Notes under the pieces: generated by a model
The model's database searches: none
Told to the model about the DNA's origin: nothing
Seen by the model: the letters and a program-made list of their open reading frames with translations, nothing else
In this document: in pieces, positions 9,301-15,663 of the stretch
Layout: every line of letters starts with the position of its first letter
Numbering within the stretch: position 1 is the stretch's first letter
DNA from: Streptomyces thermodiastaticus
Lineage (GTDB): Bacteria > Actinomycetota > Actinomycetes > Streptomycetales > Streptomycetaceae
Direction: 5' to 3'
Assembly (NCBI RefSeq): GCF_014656135.1
Contig: NZ_BNBV01000014.1
Coordinates: 1 to 64,000, forward strand
DNA: 64,000 bases
Program-made: the position numbers and the translations under genes

Positions 9301-10453
9301 CATGCGCAAGGCCGTCGAGGAGCAGGCCCCCGGCATCCTGTACCAGAACAACTCCGCCGGCGGCATCGTCACCGGCGGCGGCCCCTACGGCTGGGTGGAG
9401 CCGGCCCGGTACTTCGACCCGGCCACCTACGGCAGCAAGGACTTCGGCTTCCACACCGAGATCGGCATGCCGGTCGTCTCCACGGCCGCCGCCACCCGCG
9501 CCATGGTGGGCGACGAACCGGAGTGGCCGATCGGCGGGGCGTGGTACTACCACGACTGGAGCGAGCACGGCAATCAGGCGCCGCAGACCTACAAGGCCGC
9601 CATCGAGACCCGCCTGGGCACCGCACGAGACCTGGACGACTTCACGCGCAAGGCGCAGTTCGTCAACTACGAGAACCTGCGCGCCATGTTCGAGGCGTGG
9701 AACGCCAACCTGTGGGACGACGCCAGCGGTCTGATGCTGTGGATGTCCCACCCGGCCTGGCACAGCACCGTCTGGCAGACCTACGACTACGACTTCGACG
9801 TCAACGGCGCCTACTACGGGGCGCGCAGCGGTTGCGAGCCCCTGCACGTGCAGGCGGACCCGGTGGACTGGCGGGTCCTCGCGGTCAACCACACGCGCGC
9901 CGCGCTGAAGCAGGCGACGGTCACGGCGGAGACGTACGGTCTCGACGGCCGCCGTCTGGGCCGCGGGAGGACCGCCCGCGTCGACGTCGGGCCGGCCGCG
10001 ACCGCACAGGCGTTCACGGTGCCGTTCACCGACGACCTGCCCGGCCTGCACCTGCTGCGGCTGACCCTGCGCAGCCGTGAGGGGCAGGTGCTGTCCGCCA
10101 ACACCTACTGGCGGTACCGCACTCCCGAGGAGATGCAGGGCCTGAACCGGCTCGAGGCGGTGCGGCTGTCGGCCTCCGTCGGCCACGTCTCGCACGACGG
10201 CGACCGCCGTACGCTGTCCGTGACGGTCCGCAACCGGGGATCCGCCGTCGCCGCGATGGTCCGGCTCTCCCTGCTGGACGCGCCGGGCGGCGAACGGGTG
10301 CTTCCCGCCCTGTACGGCGACAACTACCTGTGGCTGCTGCCCGGCGAGAGCAGGACCCTGACGGTGTCCTGGCCCGCGAAGGCACTGCCGTCGGGCAGAC
10401 CGGCGCTGCACGTCGAGGCCTACAACGCCGCCACGATCACGGTGCGCGCCTGA
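6359..10453 (+). CDS. Tat-exported GH2 exo-glycosidase with discoidin domains
   Basis: 1364 aa. The twin-arginine signal SRRSVVATGS lies at about residues 12-21. Residues 59-216 form an F5/8C (discoidin/CBM32-like) domain. A GH2 sugar-binding and beta-sandwich region follows. About 270 residues (roughly 586-858) made of two discoidin-like units with a 141-residue period are then inserted before the GH2 barrel, which resumes at VNGVRVLVRGGNWGWDE. Catalytic candidates are Glu971 (CGANEGNPP, acid/base) and Glu1034 (FHTEIGMPV, nucleophile). The closest activity class is exo-beta-D-glucosaminidase or beta-mannosidase-like; the substrate is not settled by sequence. The start at 6359 is preferred because it gives a normal Tat leader. 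It is probably monocistronic under the LacI-type operator. Confidence 0.88.
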   Translation: MPAQASPSHHPSRRSVVATGSTLLAGLGLGTVLAPAAGAVQRTAGRTPAKASKSAELAAYRPVAVSSQAYAPAPPEFVVDGIRAQGVRGTGWRAEAGDPQWISVDLQAVCQVDRVRLTFEADASDPVFTPPSTGNPWDGTTGKEILSSYATEFVVETSRDHTSWSSVYRTTAGTGGVVDIQLPDPVEARWVRMTAHRRSSANPLGVNGFEVYGTVRGHRPEVTGWTDWGRHRAEAPKLTVDADGTVPLESGWTLTLDDWAGGEGAELSEPGVDTSGWLPATVPGTVLASLVEQGKLPDPVAGLNNLHIPEALSRHAWWYRREFELPRGLRTGAGRHVWLEFDGVNHTAEIWLNGHEAGTLTYPFARSAHDVTAFLNDRGGNALAVRITPMPVPGSPGDKGPAGESWVDAGAQQMNLNSPTYLASSGWDWMPAVRDRAAGIWNHVRLRSTGHVVIGDPRVDTVLPGLPDDLSVAELTITVPVRNADSAGHQATVTASFGHVRVSRTVTVPAGASTEVTFAPDAFDRLRVKNPALWWPNGLGEPTLHDLTLVAEAGGAVSDRRTVRFGIRQFGYEYDTPLPFVPSSDAFTQSVDLGPQHARHVRIRCLTRATDWGCSLWSLSVSDSSRPGVDLALHADAEASSVDEDDHQAGNVTDGDPDTRWSSTWQDDQWIRVDLGSAQDFDRVDLVWEQAYAATFVVQVSQDGDRWTDVKSVDNTAVPLPFGNGDASLRVTDFDPLTARYVRIDCGVRATSWGNSLWQLSVVDSSAPGTDLALHRTATASTEDADHPAAHATDGDPRTRWSSAYEDHQWIQVDLGSARRFDRVAVLWEQAYPKTYTIRVSDDGDTWTDVTTVSNTPDPLKISVNGVRVLVRGGNWGWDELLRRMPADRMDTAVRMHRDMNFTMIRNWVGSSNREEFYAACDEHGILVWNDFPNAWSMDPPDHDAFLSVARDTVLRYRIHPCVAVWCGANEGNPPAAVDTGMRKAVEEQAPGILYQNNSAGGIVTGGGPYGWVEPARYFDPATYGSKDFGFHTEIGMPVVSTAAATRAMVGDEPEWPIGGAWYYHDWSEHGNQAPQTYKAAIETRLGTARDLDDFTRKAQFVNYENLRAMFEAWNANLWDDASGLMLWMSHPAWHSTVWQTYDYDFDVNGAYYGARSGCEPLHVQADPVDWRVLAVNHTRAALKQATVTAETYGLDGRRLGRGRTARVDVGPAATAQAFTVPFTDDLPGLHLLRLTLRSREGQVLSANTYWRYRTPEEMQGLNRLEAVRLSASVGHVSHDGDRRTLSVTVRNRGSAVAAMVRLSLLDAPGGERVLPALYGDNYLWLLPGESRTLTVSWPAKALPSGRPALHVEAYNAATITVRA

Positions 10454-10906
10454 ACCGGCCATGCTGCGTCGCGCCGTCCGCGTCCTCGCGGACGGCGCGA
10501 TTGCGGGCCCGGGGCGGCCGTCACGCAAGCCTGCGGTCCGGCCGTCTCCCTACTTCTCGTTCCTCCCGCCGCCGGCTCGGCCTCCTGTGCACACCGATCT
10601 CGCGTTCAGACCTCTCGCACGGACCGCAGTCATGCGAGCATCGATGCGTCCTGAACCCTGGCTGACGGCATCGTCGCAGCTCACACGGCTGCATAGCGGT
10701 CCGCATCGATGCATGGGCCGACAATGCCCGCAGACCGTGGCGAGTCCTGTGGACCTTCCTGCACGCTTCTGGTGCGGTCGGCGATCACGCCCCGCACTGT
10801 TCGCATTCCGACGCCCGGCCGCGGGAGACCTCTGCCCGCATCGACCGGCCGGACCGGCGCATGCGCCCGTACATCCGTCTGTTGAGCGAAGAGGCGAGGA
10901 ACACCT
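10454..10906. other. intergenic region with terminator and paired palindromes
   Basis: It holds the GH2 terminator (10470-10499) and two copies of the palindrome GCATCGATGC at 10638-10647 and 10703-10712, 65 bases apart and both inside the long 5' region of the secreted NlpC/P60-like gene. They may be regulator sites. I see no coding sequence. Confidence 0.45.
10470..10499 (+). terminator. terminator of the GH2 gene
   Basis: CGCGCCGTCCGCG (10470-10482) and CGCGGACGGCGCG (10487-10499) form a perfect 13-bp stem with a TCCT loop, 17 bases after the stop codon. Confidence 0.8.
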
Positions 10907-11493
10907 GTGTCCGAGTCCAGGACGACGATGCTGTCCGTACTGATCGCCGGCGCCGTCCTCGCCGGGGGAACCGCCGCCCTCCCGGCCCAGGCGGAGCCGC
11001 GCCCGGCCACCATGGCCGAGCAGAGCACCCCGCCTCGGCGGAGCTGTCCGCACCGGTGCTCAAGAAGAGCACCCGGCAGCAGACGCTGGCGCGTGCCCGC
11101 GTCTGGCTGACCGCCGACAACGGCCGGCCGGTGCCCTACAGCCAGACCGAGCGGTGGAAGGACGGCTACCGGCAGGACTGCTCGGGCTACGCGTCCATGG
11201 CGCTGGGCCTGTCGAAGCCCGGCCCGAACACCGTCGCCCTGGCCAACACCCGCAGCATCACCCGCCCCATCTCGATGAGCCGGCTCAAGCCGGGTGACCT
11301 CGTGATCGACGCGATCGGCGGCCCCAACTCCCGTCACGTCGTCATCTTCGAGGAATGGAACAACGCCGCCCACTCCTCCTACACCGCGTACGAGCAGCGC
11401 GGCGGCCACGGCACCGACCACCGCTCCCTGACGTACGGCCTGAAGAAGGGCAGCCAGTTCGAGGCCTACCGGCCGGTCCAGTACCGCGACTGA
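10907..11493 (+). pseudogene. secreted NlpC/P60-like protein, frameshifted
   Basis: A GTG start at 10907 with GAGGCGAGGA upstream gives a clean Sec signal peptide (LSVLIAGAVLAGGTAALPAQA). That frame closes at 11110. The conserved domain continues in the neighbouring frame from about 11032 to 11493: a QDCSGYASMAL segment with the catalytic Cys, then LKPGDLVI and RHVVIFEEW with the catalytic His, as in NlpC/P60 cysteine peptidases acting on peptidoglycan. The frames join at a run of four C (11028-11031), where one missing base would restore a protein of about 195 residues. It is either a real frameshift or a homopolymer error. A strong terminator follows. Confidence 0.7.
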
Positions 11494-11510
11494 CCCGGCG
11501 GTGACGTCGC

Positions 11511-11544
11511 CAGGGGCCGCCGGCTGCTGTGCCGGCGGCCCCTG
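11511..11544. terminator. bidirectional hairpin terminator
   Basis: CAGGGGCCGCCGGC (11511-11524) and GCCGGCGGCCCCTG (11531-11544) form a perfect 14-bp stem with a 6-base loop, between the convergent NlpC/P60-like gene and the anti-sigma-like gene. Confidence 0.85.
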
Positions 11545-11565
11545 CCGCGGGGTCGGTGCCGGCCC

Positions 11566-12828
11566 CTACTGCCACCACTGCGGGCTGAGAGCGATCTTCC
11601 GCAGCTGGGCGATGGTCAGGGCCGGGGTCTTGCGTGTGGCGGCGGCTTCCTGCGAGCCCGAGTTGAACGCGCTGACGACGACGCGCCGCCCGTCGGGCGT
11701 CATCGAGTCCACCGTCCACATCACGACACCCTTGCCGCCCTTCTCGCCGGGCTCCTTGTGGACGGCGACAAGGGTGCCGTCGGGCAGCTCCTCGGAACCG
11801 GAGTCGAACAGCTGGTCACGAACATCGTTCATGCCGGTCTGCACATTGACCTGGACGAGGCTCGCTCCCTTGCCGTCGTCGACGACGAGATAGCCGAACC
11901 CGGTCTCGTCGCTGGACCTGCCGACGACGGCCAGCCCCTTCGGCAGCAGAGAGGCGAGGGTGCTGCGGACGGGTGCGCCGGGCTCCTGGGTGTACGCGAG
12001 CCCATGGGACCGCCGCTGCGGGATCGCGTCCACGAGCGTGCGCCACTCGGGCGCCGCCGCGAGCCGGGTCAGGGCCGCACGGTCCAGCGGCGGCGTGGCC
12101 CGGCTGACCGGGGCGTCCTTCTCCTGAGCGGCGTTCCACTCGTTCACCGAGACGTGCTGCCCGGTCGGTGTGATCAGTTCGGCCGTCCAGCGCTTGGTGT
12201 CCGTACGCCGGTCCGGATACTCGTACCCCTGCAGCAGCATGACCACCGAGCCGTCCGCGAGCCGGTCCGTCGTGCAACTGTCGTACGGGATGTACACCTT
12301 GTCGGGGCACTGCACGGTCTGCTGGGCCTCGTCGGTGCCCGGCGGCACATGGTCGATGGCCACGTCGACGGCGGCCGGGCCCTTGCCGTCGTCGAAGACG
12401 AGCGAGGCCGTCGCCGAGTATCCCGGCTTCTCGCCGGAGCCCCGTCCGGTCTGCTCGCTGACCGTCCCGTGCGGCAGCAGCTTCTGCAGGGTCGTGATCA
12501 TCTGCTGCTCGGTGACGCCGGAGTCGGAGGGCTTGGGCGTCGGGTTCACCGAGGTGCCCGGCGCGGCCGGCTGCCCGGCGGCGCCGCCTTCCCCGCCGGG
12601 AAGCACCAGCGTTCCGCCCACCACGGCGGCCACGGCGGTCACCGTGACGGCACCGAAGACGGACGCCTGCTGCCGCCGCCTGAGCCGCCGCCCGTGCGCG
12701 GCACCGGCCGCGGTGAGGGCGGCCCGGTCGGTGTCGAAGGAGGCGCCCGCGTCGTGCAGGGCAGAGGACAGGCGGGCCTCGAAGGGGTCGTCGGAGAAGT
12801 CAGGTTCTGCGTGCTGGTCGTGAGGCAT
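11566..12828 (-). CDS. membrane protein, putative anti-sigma partner
   Basis: 420 aa. Residues 1-55 are an acidic, then arginine-rich cytoplasmic segment (HGRRLRRRQQ at 45-54). One transmembrane helix follows (about 56-77), then a Pro/Ser/Gly linker, and a large extracytoplasmic part containing two similar halves, each with a DDGKG turn (in the segments VFDDGKGPAAVDV and VVDDGKGASLVQV). It lies 83 bases downstream of an ECF sigma gene on the same strand. The topology and position fit an anti-sigma or sigma-associated sensor protein, but no ZAS or other named anti-sigma domain is visible, so that role is inferred from context. Confidence 0.75.
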   Translation of the reverse strand: MPHDQHAEPDFSDDPFEARLSSALHDAGASFDTDRAALTAAGAAHGRRLRRRQQASVFGAVTVTAVAAVVGGTLVLPGGEGGAAGQPAAPGTSVNPTPKPSDSGVTEQQMITTLQKLLPHGTVSEQTGRGSGEKPGYSATASLVFDDGKGPAAVDVAIDHVPPGTDEAQQTVQCPDKVYIPYDSCTTDRLADGSVVMLLQGYEYPDRRTDTKRWTAELITPTGQHVSVNEWNAAQEKDAPVSRATPPLDRAALTRLAAAPEWRTLVDAIPQRRSHGLAYTQEPGAPVRSTLASLLPKGLAVVGRSSDETGFGYLVVDDGKGASLVQVNVQTGMNDVRDQLFDSGSEELPDGTLVAVHKEPGEKGGKGVVMWTVDSMTPDGRRVVVSAFNSGSQEAAATRKTPALTIAQLRKIALSPQWWQ

Positions 12829-12911
12829 GAAGGACCACCGTTTCGCTTCGCGAGGTCGAGGAGGGACGTGAGGGAGGGAGGCGGCGCCGAGGCCGGGGGG
12901 ACCGTGGTGGC

Positions 12912-13418
12912 TCAGGGCCGTGCGTACTCGCCGATGTCCTCACCCAGCAGCGCCCGCAGCCGGGCGAGCGCGCGGACGCAGCGGGTGCGCACCGCGGCAG
13001 GGCTGGTGTCGAGCACGGCGGCGGTCTCCTGGACGGACCGGTCCTCCCAGTACCGCAGGACGACCACGGCCCGGTCCTTGACGGGCAGTTGGCCCAGCGC
13101 CTGGAGCAGGGTCAGCCGCAGCGGGGTGTCGGAGGTGGCGGCGGCCGTCTCCGGGAGCTCATCGGTGCTGCGCTCGCTGCTCCTGCGCAGCCGCTTGTGG
13201 GCGAGGAACGTGCGGGTGAGGGTCGTCCGCGCGTACGCCGCCGGGTTGTCGGCCCGGTCCACGCGCGACCACCGGACATAGAGCCGTCCGAGGGTTTCCT
13301 GGACCAGGTCCTCCGCGAGATGCGTGTCACCGGCGGTGAGCAGGCACGCGGACCGGTAGAGGTGACCGGCCTGGGCAGCGGCGAACTCCGCGTACTCGTC
13401 GGCGCGGACCTGTCTCAT
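12912..13418 (-). CDS. SigE-family ECF RNA polymerase sigma factor
   Basis: 168 aa, short as is normal for the actinobacterial SigE-like ECF group. Region 2 covers about residues 8-75 (DLVQETLGRLYVRW is the core), and region 4 about 105-160 (LPVKDRAVVVLRYWEDRSVQETA followed by the HTH TSPAAVRTRCVRALARL). It begins at ATG 13418 with GGGGGAG just upstream. It is probably cotranscribed with the membrane protein that follows, which is likely its regulator. The stimulus is unknown. Confidence 0.92.
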   Translation of the reverse strand: MRQVRADEYAEFAAAQAGHLYRSACLLTAGDTHLAEDLVQETLGRLYVRWSRVDRADNPAAYARTTLTRTFLAHKRLRRSSERSTDELPETAAATSDTPLRLTLLQALGQLPVKDRAVVVLRYWEDRSVQETAAVLDTSPAAVRTRCVRALARLRALLGEDIGEYARP

Positions 13419-13595
13419 GTACTCCCCCTGGAACTGTGGACCGGCGGTGAGCCGGCTGTAGAAGAGATCTCACTTCCCTGATGGGATGGGCCGTGAGAAA
13501 TGTTTCACCGGAGGTGATCCGTCTCGGCCCGGGCAGCGCCGTCCTCGCCCTCGCGGGCAGGCGACGCGGCCCGGGCCGGGCTTTCCGGCGGTGGC

Positions 13596-15230
13596 TCAGG
13601 CCTGTGGTCCGGCCGTCTCGGTCAGCTCGCCGCCGTCCAGGCTCAGCCACCGGTCGACGCCGATGTCACGCAGGAACCGCTCGTCGTGGCTGACCACCAC
13701 GAAGGCGCCCCGGTAGGAGTTCAGGGCGCTGACGAGCTGGCCCGTGCTGACCAGGTCGAGGTTGTTGGTCGGCTCGTCCAGGAGCAGCAGGTGCGGGGCC
13801 GGTTCGGCGCACAGGACGCAGGCGAGGGTGGCGCGGAGCAGTTCGCCGCCGGAGAGCACCCGGACCGGCAGATGGGCGCCGTCGCCCCGGAACAGGAAGC
13901 GGGCGAGCAGGTTCATGCGCTCGGCCTGGGTGCGGTGCGGGGTGTACGCGGTGAAGTTCTCGGCGACCGTGCGGTCCGGTCGCAGCAGGTCGAGTCGCTG
14001 CGAGAGGTAGGCGATGCGTCCGTCAGCGCGGCGGACGTGGCCGTCGTGCGGGGTCAGGTCGCCGAGGACCAGGCGCAGCAGGGTGCTCTTGCCGGCGCCG
14101 TTGGGGCCGGTCAGCGCGATCCGTTCGGGGCCGCGGACGGAGAAGTCGATGCCGGGCCCGGCGAACAGGTCCGTGTCATCGTGGCGGATCCGCAGCCGTT
14201 CGCCGTGGAAGAGGGTGCGTCCGGCGGGGACGTCGGTGTCCGGCAGGTCGATGACGAGGCGCTGGTCGTCGCGCAGTGCCCGCGCCGCCGCGTCCAGCCG
14301 GGCCTTGGCCTCGGCGGCCCGGTCGGCGTGCATCCGGCCGGCCCGGCCCGCGGACTCCTGCGCGGAGCGTTTCATGGCTCCGGCGACGATCTTCGGCAGT
14401 CCGGCGCTCTTGAGGTTGCGGGCGGCGTCGTGGGCGCGCCGTTCGGCGCGCTCGCGGGCCAGCTGCATCTCCCGCTTCTCGCGTTTAAGTTCCAGTTCCG
14501 CGGTGCGGACCGTGCGTTCGGCGGCTTCCTGCTCGGCCCGCACGGTTTCCTCGTAGGCGCTGAAGTTGCCGCCGTACTGGCGCAGTTCGCCTTCTGTGAG
14601 TTCGGCGATGCGTTCCATGCGGTCCAGCAGCGCCCGGTCGTGGCTGACGAGGAGCAGACATCCGTGGAAGTCGTCCAGTGCGTCGTACAGCTTGCGGCGG
14701 GCGTGGCGGTCGAGGTTGTTCGTGGGCTCGTCGAGAAGCAGTACGTCCGGCCGTTTGACCAGCTGGGCGGCCAGGCCCAGGGACACGACCTGGCCGCCGC
14801 TGAGGGTGCCCAGGCGGCGGTCGAGCGGGATGCCGCCGAGTCCGAGGCGGTCGAGCTGGGCGCGGGTGCGCTCCTCGATGTCCCAGTCGTCGCCGATGGT
14901 GGTGAAGTGCTCCTCGCTGACGTCGCCGGACTCGACGGCGTCGAGCGCGCGGATCACCGCGTCGACGCCGAGCACCTCGGCCACGGTCAGGTCGGCGGTG
15001 AGCGGCAGGTGCTGCGGGAGGTGTCCGAGGGTGCCGTTCACGGTCACCGAGCCGGTGGTGGGTTTGAGTTCACCGGTGATCAGGCGCAGCAGGGTGCTCT
15101 TGCCGGAGCCGTTGGGTGCGACCAGGCCGGTGCGGCCGGTGCCCACGGTGAAGGACAGGTCCCGGAAGACAGGGGTGTCGTCGGGCCAGGAGAAGGACAG
15201 GCGGGTGCAGACGATGGAAGCGTCGGACAT
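13596..15230 (-). CDS. ABC-F family ATPase, probable ribosome-protection type
   Basis: 544 aa with two ATPase cassettes and no membrane segments. Cassette 1 has Walker A PNGSGKST, signature LSGGQ and Walker B LLLDEPTNNLD. Cassette 2 has Walker A GPNGAGKST, signature LSGGELLRA and Walker B LLLLDEPTNNLD. The linker between them is rich in Lys, Arg and Glu (KREKREMQLARERAERR), as in ABC-F antibiotic-resistance proteins. Such proteins displace ribosome-targeting antibiotics; which drug class applies cannot be read here. ATG 15230 is the start (MSDASIVCTRL, AGGTC upstream). The long leader with a short peptide gene (15388-15417) suggests attenuation control. Confidence 0.88.
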   Translation of the reverse strand: MSDASIVCTRLSFSWPDDTPVFRDLSFTVGTGRTGLVAPNGSGKSTLLRLITGELKPTTGSVTVNGTLGHLPQHLPLTADLTVAEVLGVDAVIRALDAVESGDVSEEHFTTIGDDWDIEERTRAQLDRLGLGGIPLDRRLGTLSGGQVVSLGLAAQLVKRPDVLLLDEPTNNLDRHARRKLYDALDDFHGCLLLVSHDRALLDRMERIAELTEGELRQYGGNFSAYEETVRAEQEAAERTVRTAELELKREKREMQLARERAERRAHDAARNLKSAGLPKIVAGAMKRSAQESAGRAGRMHADRAAEAKARLDAAARALRDDQRLVIDLPDTDVPAGRTLFHGERLRIRHDDTDLFAGPGIDFSVRGPERIALTGPNGAGKSTLLRLVLGDLTPHDGHVRRADGRIAYLSQRLDLLRPDRTVAENFTAYTPHRTQAERMNLLARFLFRGDGAHLPVRVLSGGELLRATLACVLCAEPAPHLLLLDEPTNNLDLVSTGQLVSALNSYRGAFVVVSHDERFLRDIGVDRWLSLDGGELTETAGPQA

Positions 15231-15460
15231 GGGAAGACCTCGGACCTCTGTGAGGCAAGGGGCAGGGCGACACCTGTGCGGGCGACACCTGCACCCCGGT
15301 GGAAGAGAAGGGAAAAGGGGACGACGAAGCAGGCCACCGGGGCGGGCGCTCCTTCGGCGCGGGCCGGCGACCGGTCGGGTCCGGGTATCACCCGGAGATG
15401 TCGTCGTCCACCACCATGTCTGGTCTCCTCGACGCTCTGATGACAGCGCCACCGAGGTTA
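15231..15460 (-). promoter_or_regulatory. ABC-F leader region, candidate attenuator
   Basis: About 190 bases of untranslated leader precede the ABC-F gene. On the minus strand the order is a -10-like TAACCT (15455-15460), a Shine-Dalgarno and nine-codon leader peptide (15388-15417), and a perfect 9-bp inverted repeat CCCCGGTGG/CCACCGGGG (15334-15342 with 15294-15302). The 31-base loop of that repeat holds the only pyrimidine-rich run (CCCCTTTTCCC). A 12-base direct repeat GGGCGACACCTG (plus strand, 15265-15276 and 15280-15291) comes last. The arrangement resembles ribosome-mediated attenuation known for antibiotic-inducible ABC-F genes. Confidence 0.6.
15388..15417 (-). CDS. leader peptide (uORF) of the ABC-F gene
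   Basis: ATG at 15417 opens a nine-residue peptide MVVDDDISG ending in TGA. GAGGAG lies seven bases upstream of its ATG, a better ribosome site than that of the ABC-F gene itself. Its length and position 158 bases ahead of the structural gene fit a regulatory leader peptide on which a drug-stalled ribosome would alter downstream folding. The function is inferred from arrangement only. Confidence 0.6.
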   Translation of the reverse strand: MVVDDDISG

Positions 15461-15532
15461 GCAGACCACCGGGCCGTCGTGTCCGATCGCCCCGGGTGTG
15501 CGGGCCTCGGCGTCTGTTTCCGGCGGCAGCGC

Positions 15533-15559
15533 TTACTAAATTAGTAATTAATATTGACA
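15533..15559 (+). promoter_or_regulatory. operator and -35 of the GH27 alpha-galactosidase gene
   Basis: TTACTAA-A-TTAGTAA (15533-15547) is a perfect 7-bp inverted repeat. It runs directly into TTAAT and TTGACA (15554-15559), a consensus -35; CACAGT at 15577-15582 is a possible -10 at 17-base spacing. Positions 15537-15558 recur at 17812-17833 with one mismatch. The part shared by both copies, ATTAGTAATTAAT, is itself a near-dyad. A repressor bound here would cover the -35. The local GntR (23984) or ROK (31693) protein are the candidates. Confidence 0.75.
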
Positions 15560-15663
15560 GCGTTCGTGCGGCGGTCCACAGTCTTCGCCGTGACGCCGAC
15601 GACGCTCCCCCGCGTCGCGTCCGCATCACGCCCTCCTTGCTTCCCAACTCGTCGGAGAGGCAC

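Noticed and set aside
7223..10528. 1101-codon minus-strand open frame opposite the GH2 gene
   Set aside because: It is a high-GC antisense shadow with no domain, no proper start context and a His/Val/Arg/Gly-rich composition; the plus-strand GH2 protein is unambiguous.
10500..10906. c-di-AMP (ydaO-type) riboswitch upstream of the NlpC/P60-like gene
   Set aside because: Streptomyces cell-wall hydrolases often have one and the leader is long, but the conserved GGGGAACC and GAATCC-like blocks are not present.
15265..15291. GGGCGACACCTG repeat pair as a CRISPR or attachment site
   Set aside because: Only two 12-base copies with a 3-base gap, in an attenuator leader; no spacer structure and no integrase or cas gene nearby.
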